Assembly (NCBI RefSeq): GCF_046592965.1
Contig: NZ_JBISBV010000004.1
Span: 186,001 to 250,000, forward strand
DNA: 64,000 nucleotides
DNA from: Marivita sp046592965
GTDB taxonomy: Bacteria > Pseudomonadota > Alphaproteobacteria > Rhodobacterales > Rhodobacteraceae
Direction of reading: 5' to 3'
The notes under the pieces were generated by a model. That model saw nothing but the letters and a program-made list of their open reading frames with translations. It made no database searches and had not been told where the DNA came from. This document shows positions 43,000 through 51,759 of this stretch, piece by piece. Position 1 is the first letter of the stretch; each line of letters starts with the position of its first letter. A program made the translations under genes and the position numbers.

Positions 43000-44211
43000 A
43001 TGACTGAAAACAACACCCTGTATGTTGATCTCACTGTCGCAACGATGAGCGACTCACCGACGCCCTATGGTTTGATAGAAGACGCCGCCATCGTCACCAA
43101 GGGCGAGATGATTGAATGGGTCGGGCCAGCCGCGGAGTTGCCTTCGCAATACGAAGACATGCCTCGCGAATCCCTCGGCGGGCAGCTCGTCACACCCGGC
43201 CTGATCGACTGTCATACCCACATCGTTCACGGTGGCGATCGCGCCGTCGAATTCGAGATGCGCCTGAAGGGCGCCAGCTACGAAGAGGTGGCGCGTGCAG
43301 GTGGCGGGATCGTCTCTACGGTCAGCGCCACCCGTGACGCCAGCGTCGACGCGCTGATTGCCAGCGCCCTGCCCCGCGTCGATGCGCTGTTGGCCGAAGG
43401 GGTTTCGGTCCTGGAAATCAAATCGGGCTACGGGCTCGACCTTGAGACCGAACTGCGCATGCTCCGCGCCGCGCGTGCCATTGCGCAACACCGTCCGGTG
43501 CGCGTGGTCACGAGCTTTCTTGGCGCACATGCGGTGCCGGGCGAGTTCAAGGACCGACCCGATGCCTATATCGACGAGATCTGCATCCCGACCCTGCGCG
43601 CGGCCCATGCTGAAGGGCTGGTCGATGCTGTGGACGGGTTCTGCGAAGGTATCGCCTTCCTGCCCGATCAGATCGCACGCGTGTTCGATGCGGCCACAGA
43701 GTTGGGCCTTCCGGTCAAACTCCATGCCGAACAACTGTCCAATCTCGGCGGCGCGAAACTGGCCGCCAGCTATGGCGCGTTGTCGGCGGATCATATCGAA
43801 TATCTCGACGAAGACGGCGTGATCGCGATGGCAGAGGCCGGAACGGTGGGCGTTGTCCTGCCCGGCGCGTTCTACACGCTGCGCGAAACCCAAAAACCGC
43901 CAATTGATGCACTTCGCAAGCACGGCGTGCCGATGGCGCTGGCGACCGATTGCAACCCCGGATCATCTCCGATGACGTCGCTACTGCTGACGATGAACAT
44001 GGCCTGCACTTTGTTCCGCATGACTCCCGAAGAGGCGCTGCAAGGCGTGACCCGCAACGCCGCAAAAGCGCTTGGGCTGACGGAAAGCGGCGAAGTGGCT
44101 TCTGGCAAGCGCGCCGATCTGGCAGTGTGGGACATCACGCATCCGGCGGAACTGGCCTATCGCATCGGGTTCAACCCGCTTCACGCCCGCATCTTCGGAG
44201 GCCAGTCATGA
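43000..44211 (+). CDS. hutI: Imidazolonepropionase
   Basis: 403-residue metal-dependent amidohydrolase; hydrolyses 4-imidazolone-5-propanoate to N-formimino-L-glutamate. TPGLIDCHTHIVHGGDRAVE is the metal motif at about 66-80, FLGAHAVPGEF, LHAEQLSNLGGAKLAA and ADHIEYLDEDG follow, with ALATDCNPGSSP near the C-terminus. First gene of hutIHGU, four-base overlap with hutH. Confidence 0.97.
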   Translation: MTENNTLYVDLTVATMSDSPTPYGLIEDAAIVTKGEMIEWVGPAAELPSQYEDMPRESLGGQLVTPGLIDCHTHIVHGGDRAVEFEMRLKGASYEEVARAGGGIVSTVSATRDASVDALIASALPRVDALLAEGVSVLEIKSGYGLDLETELRMLRAARAIAQHRPVRVVTSFLGAHAVPGEFKDRPDAYIDEICIPTLRAAHAEGLVDAVDGFCEGIAFLPDQIARVFDAATELGLPVKLHAEQLSNLGGAKLAASYGALSADHIEYLDEDGVIAMAEAGTVGVVLPGAFYTLRETQKPPIDALRKHGVPMALATDCNPGSSPMTSLLLTMNMACTLFRMTPEEALQGVTRNAAKALGLTESGEVASGKRADLAVWDITHPAELAYRIGFNPLHARIFGGQS

Positions 44212-45746
44212 CCACTTTGACCCTGACGCCCGGCGCGGTGACGCTCAGCGATCTGGAAACGGTGTACTGGACGCAAGCCTCCGTACGGCTCGACCCCGCG
44301 TGCCGTACGGATATCGAACGCGCCCACGCGCGCATCGCCAAGGCGGTGGCCGGGTCCGACGCGGTCTATGGCGTGAACACAGGGTTCGGGAAACTGGCCA
44401 GCGTCAAGATTGCATCCGAGGATACCGCAACGCTTCAGCGCAACCTGATCCTGTCGCATTGCTGCGGCGTCGGCCCCGCGATCCCGCGCGGCCACGCGCG
44501 CCTGTTGATGGCGCTGAAGCTGCTCAGCCTCGGCCGTGGCGCATCGGGTGTGCGCCTTGATGTGGTCGATCTGATCGAAGCCATGCTCGACACCGGCGTC
44601 ACACCGGTAATCCCGGCGCAAGGCTCGGTCGGCGCGTCCGGCGATCTGGCGCCGCTCGCGCATATGGCCGCCGCGATGATGGGGCACGGCGAGGCGGAGT
44701 ATGAGGGCGACGTCATGCCCGCCGACAAGGCGCTCTCCGCCGCGGGCCTGACACCGATCGAGCTTGGCCCCAAGGAGGGGTTGGCGCTCATCAACGGCAC
44801 GCAGTTTTCGACCGCATTCGCGCTGGCGGGCCTGTTCGGAGCGTGGCGGGCGGCGCATGCGGCGTTGGTGACATCGGCGCTTTCGACCGATGCGATCATG
44901 GGATCGACCGCGCCCTTGCAGCCCGAAATCCACACCCTGCGCGGGCATCGCGGTCAGATCGAGGCAGGTGAAACCATGCGCGCACTGTTGGCCGGATCAG
45001 AGATCCGCGACAGTCATGTTGTTGACGACGCGCGCGTGCAAGACCCGTATTGCATCCGCTGTCAGCCGCAGGTCACCGGCGCGGCAATGGACGTTCTGCG
45101 CATGGCCGCTCAGACGCTTCAGATCGAGGCCAACGCCGCCACGGACAACCCGCTGGTTCTGGTCGGGGCCGACCTCATTGTGTCCGGCGGCAACTTTCAC
45201 GCCGAACCGGTCGGCTTTGCCGCCGACATGATCGCGCTGGCGATTGCCGAGATCGGGGCGATTGCCCAGCGCCGCGTGGCGCTGATTGTCGATCCGGTGC
45301 TGAGCTTCAACCTGCCGCCGTTCCTGACACCCAATCCGGGGCTGAATTCCGGCTACATGATTGCCGAGGTCACCACCGCCGCGCTGATGAGCGAGAACAA
45401 GCATCTGGCGAACCCGTGTGTCACCGACAGCACACCGACCTCTGCCAATCAGGAAGACCACGTCAGCATGGCCGCGCATGGCGCACGGCGGTTGGGGCAG
45501 ATGCTGGAAAACCTCAACCGAATCCTTGGCGTGGAGTTGCTTTGCGGCGCGCAAGGGATCGAATTTCGCGCGCCATTGGCGACCAGCGCACTCTTGCAGC
45601 GCGTGGTCTCGAGGCTGCGCGAAGACGTGGAGACACTCAAGGACGACCGCTACCTCGCGCCGGATCTGGAACGCGCTGCCGCATTGATTGCCAGCGGCGA
45701 GATCGCCGAAGTCACGCAAACGCAAATGCCGGAGTTGTCGCAATGA
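44208..45746 (+). CDS. hutH: Histidine ammonia-lyase
   Basis: 512-residue lyase forming urocanate and ammonia from histidine. The A143-S144-G145 triad in GSVGASGDLAPLAH cyclises to the MIO electrophile; Tyr in AVYGVNTGFGKLASV (residue 54 region) and HAEPVGFAADM, NQEDHVSMAAHGARRL are the other active-site blocks. Start ATG 44208 overlaps hutI by ATGA; the earlier open frame is out of family. Normal length. Confidence 0.97.
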   Translation: MTTLTLTPGAVTLSDLETVYWTQASVRLDPACRTDIERAHARIAKAVAGSDAVYGVNTGFGKLASVKIASEDTATLQRNLILSHCCGVGPAIPRGHARLLMALKLLSLGRGASGVRLDVVDLIEAMLDTGVTPVIPAQGSVGASGDLAPLAHMAAAMMGHGEAEYEGDVMPADKALSAAGLTPIELGPKEGLALINGTQFSTAFALAGLFGAWRAAHAALVTSALSTDAIMGSTAPLQPEIHTLRGHRGQIEAGETMRALLAGSEIRDSHVVDDARVQDPYCIRCQPQVTGAAMDVLRMAAQTLQIEANAATDNPLVLVGADLIVSGGNFHAEPVGFAADMIALAIAEIGAIAQRRVALIVDPVLSFNLPPFLTPNPGLNSGYMIAEVTTAALMSENKHLANPCVTDSTPTSANQEDHVSMAAHGARRLGQMLENLNRILGVELLCGAQGIEFRAPLATSALLQRVVSRLREDVETLKDDRYLAPDLERAAALIASGEIAEVTQTQMPELSQ

Positions 45747-46543
45747 CCCCAGTGACCGTTCATCAGGGCGAGTTGCCCATCGTCCTCGGCTTGCCCCATA
45801 CCGGAACGCATGTGCCGGATGATATCCTGTCCGACCTGAACCCGCGAGGACGCGGTCTGGACGACACCGATTGGGACATTCACACGCTTTATGGCGGGGT
45901 ACTGCACGGTGTCTCGACCGTGCGGGCAACGTTCCATCGTTATGTGATCGACGCCAACCGCGACCCGTCGGGCGTATCACTCTATCCGGGGCAGAACACC
46001 ACCGGACTGGTGCCGCTGACCGATTTCGATGGTCACGACATCTGGACAAACGCGCCGGATGAGGCGGAGATCGAAGCGCGCCGTATCGCGTTTCACGCAC
46101 CCTATCACGCAGCGTTGCAGGCAGAGCTTGAGCGGGTGCGCGATAAGCATGGCGTGGCGATCCTCTATGATTGCCACTCGATCCGCTCCAACATCCCGTT
46201 CCTGTTCGAGGGCACATTGCCCGACTTCAACATCGGCACCAACCTCGGCACGACGTGCCATCCCCGGATCGAAGCAACTGTCCAAGAGGCATGCGAGGCT
46301 GCCGACGGTTACAGCACCGTCACCAACGGGCGCTTCAAAGGTGGTTGGACAACACGCCATTACGGCCAACCCGCGACCGGCATTCACGCCATCCAGATGG
46401 AACTGGCGCAATCCACCTACCTGACAGAAGAAGCCGCGCCGTGGAGCTATGACAGCGCCAAGGCCAGCCGGCTGCGCCCGCACCTGACCGACATTCTGAC
46501 CAAACTGGCCGAACTGGCCCCGACCCTTGGAGGCACTCAATGA
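45743..46543 (+). CDS. hutG: N-formylglutamate deformylase
   Basis: 266-residue zinc amidohydrolase that releases formate and glutamate, the final hut step. Features: VLGLPHTGTHVPDDI, DTDWDIHTLYGG, VIDANRDPSGVSLYPGQNTT and LYDCHSIRSNIPFLFEG. It starts at ATG 45743 overlapping hutH (ATGA) and ends overlapping hutU, so the four genes form one translationally coupled operon. Confidence 0.95.
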   Translation: MTPVTVHQGELPIVLGLPHTGTHVPDDILSDLNPRGRGLDDTDWDIHTLYGGVLHGVSTVRATFHRYVIDANRDPSGVSLYPGQNTTGLVPLTDFDGHDIWTNAPDEAEIEARRIAFHAPYHAALQAELERVRDKHGVAILYDCHSIRSNIPFLFEGTLPDFNIGTNLGTTCHPRIEATVQEACEAADGYSTVTNGRFKGGWTTRHYGQPATGIHAIQMELAQSTYLTEEAAPWSYDSAKASRLRPHLTDILTKLAELAPTLGGTQ

Positions 46544-48207
46544 GCGATCCGCGCAAGAACACCCGCGACATCTATCCCGACACCGGCAGCGAAATCACCG
46601 CCAAAAGCTGGCTGACCGAAGCGCCGATGCGGATGCTGATGAACAACCTGCACCCCGACGTCGCAGAAAACCCGCATGAACTGGTCGTCTATGGCGGCAT
46701 CGGGCGTGCCGCGCGGACATGGAAAGACTTCGACACCATCGTCGCGAGCCTCAAGGAGCTTGAGGAGGATCAGACATTGCTGGTGCAGTCGGGCAAGCCG
46801 GTCGGCGTGTTCCAGACCCACAAGGATGCTCCGCGTGTGCTGATCGCCAACTCCAACCTCGTGCCGCATTGGGCAAACTGGGATCACTTCAACGAGCTCG
46901 ATAAAAAGGGTCTGGCGATGTACGGCCAGATGACCGCCGGGTCGTGGATCTATATCGGCTCTCAGGGCATCGTTCAGGGCACCTACGAAACCTTTGTCGA
47001 GGCGGGACGCCAGCATTACGACGGCGACCTGACCGGCAAGTGGATTCTGACCGGTGGTCTGGGCGGAATGGGCGGCGCGCAGCCTCTGGCGGCGGTGATG
47101 GCCGGGGCGTGCTGCCTCGCGGTCGAGTGCAATCCCGACAGCATCGATTTCCGCCTGCGCACGAAATATGTCGACGAGAAGACCGACAGTCTGGACGAGG
47201 CGCTTGAGATGATCGAGCGCTGGACCGCTGCGGGTGAGGCGAAATCCGTCGCGCTGCTCGGCAACGCGGCCGATGTCTATCCCGAACTCATCAAACGCGG
47301 CGTCCACCCCGATATCGTGACCGACCAGACCAGCGCGCATGATCCGATCAACGGCTACCTGCCGCAGGGTTGGAGCATGGCCGAATGGCGCGAGAAGCGC
47401 GAAAGCGATCCCAAAGCCGTCGAAAAGGCCGCCCGCGCATCGATGAAGGTGCAGGTCAAGGCGATGGTTGATTTCCATGCGCAAGGCATCCCGACCGTCG
47501 ATTACGGCAACAATATCCGCCAGATGGCGCTTGAGGAGGGGCTAGACAACGCTTTCGACTTCCCCGGCTTCGTGCCCGCCTATATCCGCCCGTTGTTCTG
47601 CCGCGGCATCGGCCCGTTCCGCTGGGCGGCGCTCTCGGGTGATCCCGAGGATATCTACAAGACCGACGCCAAGGTGAAGGAGATCCTGTCCGAGGATAGC
47701 CATCTGCACAACTGGCTCGACATGGCCCGCGAGCGGATCGCGTTTCAGGGTCTGCCCGCGCGGATCTGCTGGGTCGGCCTGGGTGTGCGTCACAAGCTTG
47801 GGCTGGCGTTCAACGAGATGGTGCGCAATGGCGAACTCAGTGCGCCGATCGTGATCGGGCGGGATCATCTGGATTCCGGCTCGGTTGCATCGCCCAACCG
47901 CGAGACCGAAGCGATGAAGGACGGCTCGGACGCGGTGTCGGACTGGCCTTTGTTGAACGCGCTGCTCAACACCGCGTCGGGGGCGACGTGGGTGTCGCTG
48001 CATCATGGCGGCGGGGTCGGCATGGGCTTTTCACAACATTCCGGCATGGTGATCTGCTGCGACGGAACCGAAGACGCCGACCGGCGGATCGAGCGTGTGC
48101 TCTGGAACGACCCGGCCACAGGCGTCATGCGCCACGCCGATGCGGGCTACGAGGACGCCAAGGAATGCGCGCGCGAAAACGGTTTGAACCTGCCGGGGAT
48201 TCTGTAA
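46540..48207 (+). CDS. hutU: Urocanate hydratase
   Basis: 555 residues; adds water to urocanate with NAD+ as electrophilic cofactor to give imidazolonepropanoate. Highly conserved blocks: SWLTEAPMRMLMNNLHPDVA, GKPVGVFQTHKDAPRVLIAN, TGGLGGMGGAQPLAAVMAGA and SLHHGGGVGMGFSQHSGMVI with CC at its end. Full length. Overlaps hutG by four bases and is followed by an inverted repeat and ridA. Confidence 0.97.
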   Translation: MSDPRKNTRDIYPDTGSEITAKSWLTEAPMRMLMNNLHPDVAENPHELVVYGGIGRAARTWKDFDTIVASLKELEEDQTLLVQSGKPVGVFQTHKDAPRVLIANSNLVPHWANWDHFNELDKKGLAMYGQMTAGSWIYIGSQGIVQGTYETFVEAGRQHYDGDLTGKWILTGGLGGMGGAQPLAAVMAGACCLAVECNPDSIDFRLRTKYVDEKTDSLDEALEMIERWTAAGEAKSVALLGNAADVYPELIKRGVHPDIVTDQTSAHDPINGYLPQGWSMAEWREKRESDPKAVEKAARASMKVQVKAMVDFHAQGIPTVDYGNNIRQMALEEGLDNAFDFPGFVPAYIRPLFCRGIGPFRWAALSGDPEDIYKTDAKVKEILSEDSHLHNWLDMARERIAFQGLPARICWVGLGVRHKLGLAFNEMVRNGELSAPIVIGRDHLDSGSVASPNRETEAMKDGSDAVSDWPLLNALLNTASGATWVSLHHGGGVGMGFSQHSGMVICCDGTEDADRRIERVLWNDPATGVMRHADAGYEDAKECARENGLNLPGIL

Positions 48208-48219
48208 AACGAACCGACA

Positions 48220-48241
48220 CGCCGCCCGGTGCCGGGCGGCG
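48220..48241. repeat. Intercistronic hairpin hutU-ridA
   Basis: Perfect ten-base arms CGCCGCCCGG and CCGGGCGGCG with a two-base loop. There is no T-run, so it may stabilise the hut message or reduce read-through into ridA rather than terminate. Confidence 0.6.
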
Positions 48242-48265
48242 ACCCCGTTCAAAAGGATACGACCC

Positions 48266-48607
48266 ATGATCGAACGCATCGAAACCGGCGCACGCTCTTC
48301 GAAAATCGTCAAATACAATGGTGTTGCCTATATCACCGGCCAGGTCGGCGAAGGCGCGACCATTCAGGAGCAGGTGAAAGACTGCCTCTCGCGTGTGGAC
48401 GCGCTTTTGACCAAAGCGGGATCGTCCCGCGAAAAGATGCTGCGCGCGACCATCTGGCTGGCGGACATGAGCGATTTCGACGGGTTGAACGAGGTCTGGA
48501 ACGCGTGGGTTCCCGAAGGTCACGCACCTGCGCGCGCCTGCGGTGAATCCAAACTGGCGCGGGCCGAGCTGAAGGTCGACATCATCGTCGACGCGGCCTG
48601 CGACTGA
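48266..48607 (+). CDS. RidA-family (YjgF) protein
   Basis: 113 residues. IERIETGARSSKIVKYNGVA, ITGQVGEGATIQEQVKDCLS, then KMLRATIWLADMSDFDGLNE and HAPARACGESKLARAELKVD; the Arg in APARAC binds carboxylate in RidA enzymes. These hydrolyse reactive enamines/imines produced by PLP enzymes; some are specialised paralogues. AAAGGA precedes the start. It follows hutU after 58 bases and likely shares its transcript. Confidence 0.9.
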   Translation: MIERIETGARSSKIVKYNGVAYITGQVGEGATIQEQVKDCLSRVDALLTKAGSSREKMLRATIWLADMSDFDGLNEVWNAWVPEGHAPARACGESKLARAELKVDIIVDAACD

Positions 48608-48620
48608 TTCAATGCGTTTG

Positions 48621-48652
48621 ACCGCCGCTGCCTTGACCAACGCGGCGGCGGT
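48621..48652. terminator. Terminator between ridA and the PLP-enzyme gene
   Basis: Arms ACCGCCGCTGC and GCGGCGGCGGT pair over eleven positions with one G-U, loop of ten bases, then TCTCTTGT. Sits between convergent genes. Confidence 0.6.
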
Positions 48653-48663
48653 TCTCTTGTCCT

Positions 48664-49806
48664 TCACCAACCGCCAAACCGCTCCCATGTCATCAACGGT
48701 GCACCCGGCGTTTCGGGGATCACATGATAACGCTGATGCTGTGCGGCGGTAGCGCAGGCGTGGTTGGGCAGGATGCGCAGCCGTGTGCCGATCGGCAGAT
48801 CAGGCATCGTGCCGTCCGAACCGTGACGGAGAGCGATGATCCCATGTTCCTGATTGGCCTGCGCGACGATCTGGTCCGGCAGCACATTGCCATCCTCGTC
48901 ACAGACCAGCCCATAACCCTGATCCACCGCCTGATTGGCGGTTCCGCGGTCGCGCGACATGGCCATCCAGCCGGCATCGATCATCACCCAGCCGTGTTTG
49001 GGCTGGTGGCCGATCACCGTGGTCAAAACCGACAGGGCAATGTCGTCAATGCGGCAGGCGTCGATCCCGGCCATGACCAGATCAAAGAATACGTACACGC
49101 CCGCGCGCATTTCCGTGACGCCGGTCAGATCCTTGGCGGCGTGGGCGGTTGGCGTCGATCCGACGCTGACCACGGGACATGGCAGGCCCGCTTCGCGCAA
49201 AGCCTCGGCGGCGCTGACGACCGCCAGACGCTCGGCTTCGGAATACTCCGATTGTGCCTCTTTGCCGACGGCGGAATAACTTTCCCCCGCGTGGCATAGC
49301 ACGCCCGCGAGTTCCGCGCCGTCTTGGTGCAGGATGCGCCCGACTTCGATCAAATCCGGGTCAGACGGGCTGAGCCCGCTTCGATGGCCATCGCTGTCGA
49401 TCTCGATCATCGCGGGAATGGCGATGCCAGCGTCCTTGGAGGCCTTGGCCACAGCGCGCGCCTGCACGACGGAATCCAGCAACACCGTCAGTCGGCACCC
49501 GGCGCGATGCAGATCCAGAACGCGGTCGAGCTTGTTAAGCCCGATGCCCACGGCATAGACGATGTCGGTGATACCCGCCGCCGCGAACACCTCGGCTTCG
49601 GCCAGCGTGGACACGGTTGCCGGACCGTTGCCATCCTTGAGAACATAGCGCGCCGCCTCGACCGATTTGGTGGTTTTCAGATGCGGCCGCAGCGCGACGC
49701 CCAGCGCGTCGGCATGTTTCGCCAGACGGTCGATGTTGCGTTTCATCTTGGCCTCGTCAAGCAACAGGCACGGCGTCGGGAGGTCGGCAAAGCGGGGATC
49801 ACTCAT
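48664..49806 (-). CDS. DSD1-type PLP enzyme (D-threonine aldolase / D-serine dehydratase-like)
   Basis: 380 residues. N-terminal alanine-racemase-like barrel: LPTPCLLLDEAKMKRNIDRL, with the PLP lysine in LRPHLKTTKSVEAARYVL; C-terminal beta domain ends PNHACATAAQHQRYHVI, the His/Cys metal site of D-threonine aldolase and eukaryotic-type D-serine dehydratase. It acts on a beta-hydroxy D-amino acid. Located 24 bases downstream of hutC, likely one transcript; a link to histidine breakdown is not obvious. Confidence 0.9.
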   Translation of the reverse strand: MSDPRFADLPTPCLLLDEAKMKRNIDRLAKHADALGVALRPHLKTTKSVEAARYVLKDGNGPATVSTLAEAEVFAAAGITDIVYAVGIGLNKLDRVLDLHRAGCRLTVLLDSVVQARAVAKASKDAGIAIPAMIEIDSDGHRSGLSPSDPDLIEVGRILHQDGAELAGVLCHAGESYSAVGKEAQSEYSEAERLAVVSAAEALREAGLPCPVVSVGSTPTAHAAKDLTGVTEMRAGVYVFFDLVMAGIDACRIDDIALSVLTTVIGHQPKHGWVMIDAGWMAMSRDRGTANQAVDQGYGLVCDEDGNVLPDQIVAQANQEHGIIALRHGSDGTMPDLPIGTRLRILPNHACATAAQHQRYHVIPETPGAPLMTWERFGGW

Positions 49807-49830
49807 GGGGTGCGGTCCTTTGGTTGCGGG

Positions 49831-50520
49831 TCAATAGCGGGTCGTCAGGCGATGACCGGGGCGATAGGTCAGGGTGACAAAGGTAATCGCCTGCCCCTGC
49901 CACCATGTCGAGCGGTCGATGGTAAACACCGGGTCTCCGACCTTGCAGGCCAGGTGATCCGACAACGCATCTTCCGCCAAAGCGGCCGAGAAGCTGATCT
50001 CGGCATCGGAATAGGGAATGCGTGCAACGAGCCATTCGTTCGGGCCTGAGCGGTTGAAATCGGCGTCCTCGGCTTGCGGCAGTGCGGTCAGATTGATCCA
50101 GCGGTTTTCGTGTTGGTACGGCTCGCCGTCGGCATAGTGCATGCAGATCAGATGCAGCGCCCGGCTGCCTTCGTCCAGTTTCAGACGCGCACGAAGCCAG
50201 TCCGGCGCATCCGCGACGGTGCAGCTCACAAGGGAATAGCGATACTCCGCGCCTTTCTCGGCAATCTCGTTGCGCACAAGCGGAATGTCGAACCGCGCTT
50301 GGCGGATGGGCGCGCTGCGCACCCGCGTGCCGGCCTTGCGACGACGTTCGATGATGCCGTCATCGGCAAGTTCGCGCATCGCCCGGTTCACCGTCGCGCG
50401 CGCGCAGCCATACATCGCCGCCAGCTCGATTTCGTTGGGTATCAGGCTGCCGGGCGCCCAATCGCCTTGGGTGATCTTCGACAGGATGTCCGACTTCACA
50501 TCCTTGTAGGTGGCCGTCAT
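49831..50520 (-). CDS. hutC: Histidine utilisation repressor, GntR/HutC family
   Basis: 229 residues: GntR winged HTH (about 8-72) with WAPGSLIPNEIELAAMYGCA and RATVNRAMRELADDGIIERR, then a UTRA ligand domain from about 95 (YRYSLVSCTVADAPDWLRAR, ALHLICMHYADGEPYQHENR). HutC releases DNA when it binds urocanate. Its probable operators are the two TGTATAGACATAT sites at 40918 and 42935; I see no such site before hutC itself. Confidence 0.93.
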   Translation of the reverse strand: MTATYKDVKSDILSKITQGDWAPGSLIPNEIELAAMYGCARATVNRAMRELADDGIIERRRKAGTRVRSAPIRQARFDIPLVRNEIAEKGAEYRYSLVSCTVADAPDWLRARLKLDEGSRALHLICMHYADGEPYQHENRWINLTALPQAEDADFNRSGPNEWLVARIPYSDAEISFSAALAEDALSDHLACKVGDPVFTIDRSTWWQGQAITFVTLTYRPGHRLTTRY

Positions 50521-50606
50521 GACGCGCGCCTTTATTAAGACTGCATTTATTGGCCTTAACCCTACACTTTATAAAAACCGAGCGCCACCTGCCGCGCGTG
50601 GTCCGG

Positions 50607-51647
50607 TTACTGGCTCATCTTGGCATCCACCATCGCCTCTTCCGCAATCATCGCTTCAAGCTGGCGGCGGAACCGCAATTGCCCCGCGTCGATCCCAAGG
50701 TCGATATGCGGCGACGTTTTTTCGCTCATCCCGACCTGCACCTCGTTCAGAACCGCACGGTCCTCTTCGAATGCGTTGCGCACGTCCTCACTCATCATCT
50801 TCGACAGCTCTTCGTCATCGGGACGGATGTTGCGAAGCTGGAACCAGTAATAGCGCGTCTCGGTCGCGGTGGTCGGAGTCATGAAATTGTAGCTGTCCAT
50901 GATAAAGGTTTTTTCATGCAGCGGCCCGTCTTTGCCCCCGGTGCCCGCAGGGGTGAACACCGCGCGGATCAGCGCGTGGCTGGGATAGCGCACTTCGTAG
51001 TGCTGGAGCCGGTCGCAATTGCCCTCGAACTCGATCACCTTCTTATAAAACGGCGCGGGTTCGTGATCCATCATCCAGCGGTGGACGATCACGCCATTGT
51101 GGGTTTTCGACACCCGCAATGGCGCGTCCTTCGTCTCGGCCGAGGCAAAGGAAGATTCATGCACCCATGCCACATGCGTCGGGTCCAGAAGGTTGTCGCA
51201 CATCAGCAGGTAGTTGCAGTTCAACTCCATCGCCGCGCCGCGATTGATGCCCCAGTCCGGGCTGTCGAAATTGGGAATGTCGATGATGTCCTCGGGATCG
51301 GCGATGGCCGCATTGCCCATCCAGATCCAGACCAACCCGTATTTTTCATGCACCGGATACGGCCGCACCCGCGCCGCCGAGGGAATACGCCCGCCGCCCG
51401 GCGCCCAAACGCATTGCCCGGCACAATCGAAGGTCAGGCCGTGATAGCCGCATTCAACAGTGTCTCCCTTGATCCGCCCCTTGGATAGCGGCAGTTTGCG
51501 GTGCGGGCAGGCATCTTCCAACGCGATGACTTCGCCCTGCGGATTGCGAAACATGCAGATCTTTTCGCCAAGCACTTTGACCTGCTGCAACTCCTTGACG
51601 ATCTCGTCGCTCCAAGCGGCCACATACCACGCGTTTTTCAAGAACAT
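50607..51647 (-). CDS. Rieske non-heme iron oxygenase, VanA-like
   Basis: 346 residues. Rieske [2Fe-2S] ligands C47-x-H49 in DACPHRKLPLS and C66-x-x-H69 in ECGYHGLTFDC; mononuclear iron site D155-x-x-H158 and H163 in DNLLDPTHVAWVHESSF. It resembles vanillate and related O- or N-demethylases, which usually need a separate ferredoxin reductase (not in this window). The substrate is unknown. A hairpin at 51657-51704 seems to cover its ribosome-binding site. Confidence 0.93.
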   Translation of the reverse strand: MFLKNAWYVAAWSDEIVKELQQVKVLGEKICMFRNPQGEVIALEDACPHRKLPLSKGRIKGDTVECGYHGLTFDCAGQCVWAPGGGRIPSAARVRPYPVHEKYGLVWIWMGNAAIADPEDIIDIPNFDSPDWGINRGAAMELNCNYLLMCDNLLDPTHVAWVHESSFASAETKDAPLRVSKTHNGVIVHRWMMDHEPAPFYKKVIEFEGNCDRLQHYEVRYPSHALIRAVFTPAGTGGKDGPLHEKTFIMDSYNFMTPTTATETRYYWFQLRNIRPDDEELSKMMSEDVRNAFEEDRAVLNEVQVGMSEKTSPHIDLGIDAGQLRFRRQLEAMIAEEAMVDAKMSQ

Positions 51648-51656
51648 CTAAAATCC

Positions 51657-51704
51657 CACCCTTTTGTTCGAGACTGGCTGATTGCGTCTCACCTTAAAAG
51701 GGTG
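51657..51704 (-). promoter_or_regulatory. Leader hairpin masking the Rieske ribosome-binding site
   Basis: On the minus-strand RNA, CACCCTTTT pairs with AAAAGGGTG (nine pairs) and the inner GAGAC pairs with GTCTC (five pairs). The distal arm AAAAGGGTG plus the next GGA is the only purine-rich ribosome-binding candidate, six bases before the ATG at 51647. Folding would block translation; a ligand- or temperature-controlled switch is conceivable. Confidence 0.5.
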
Positions 51705-51759
51705 AGCCATAAATGACAGGGGATTCTAGGTCATGCACGGTTTGAGCACAGACGGCGCG

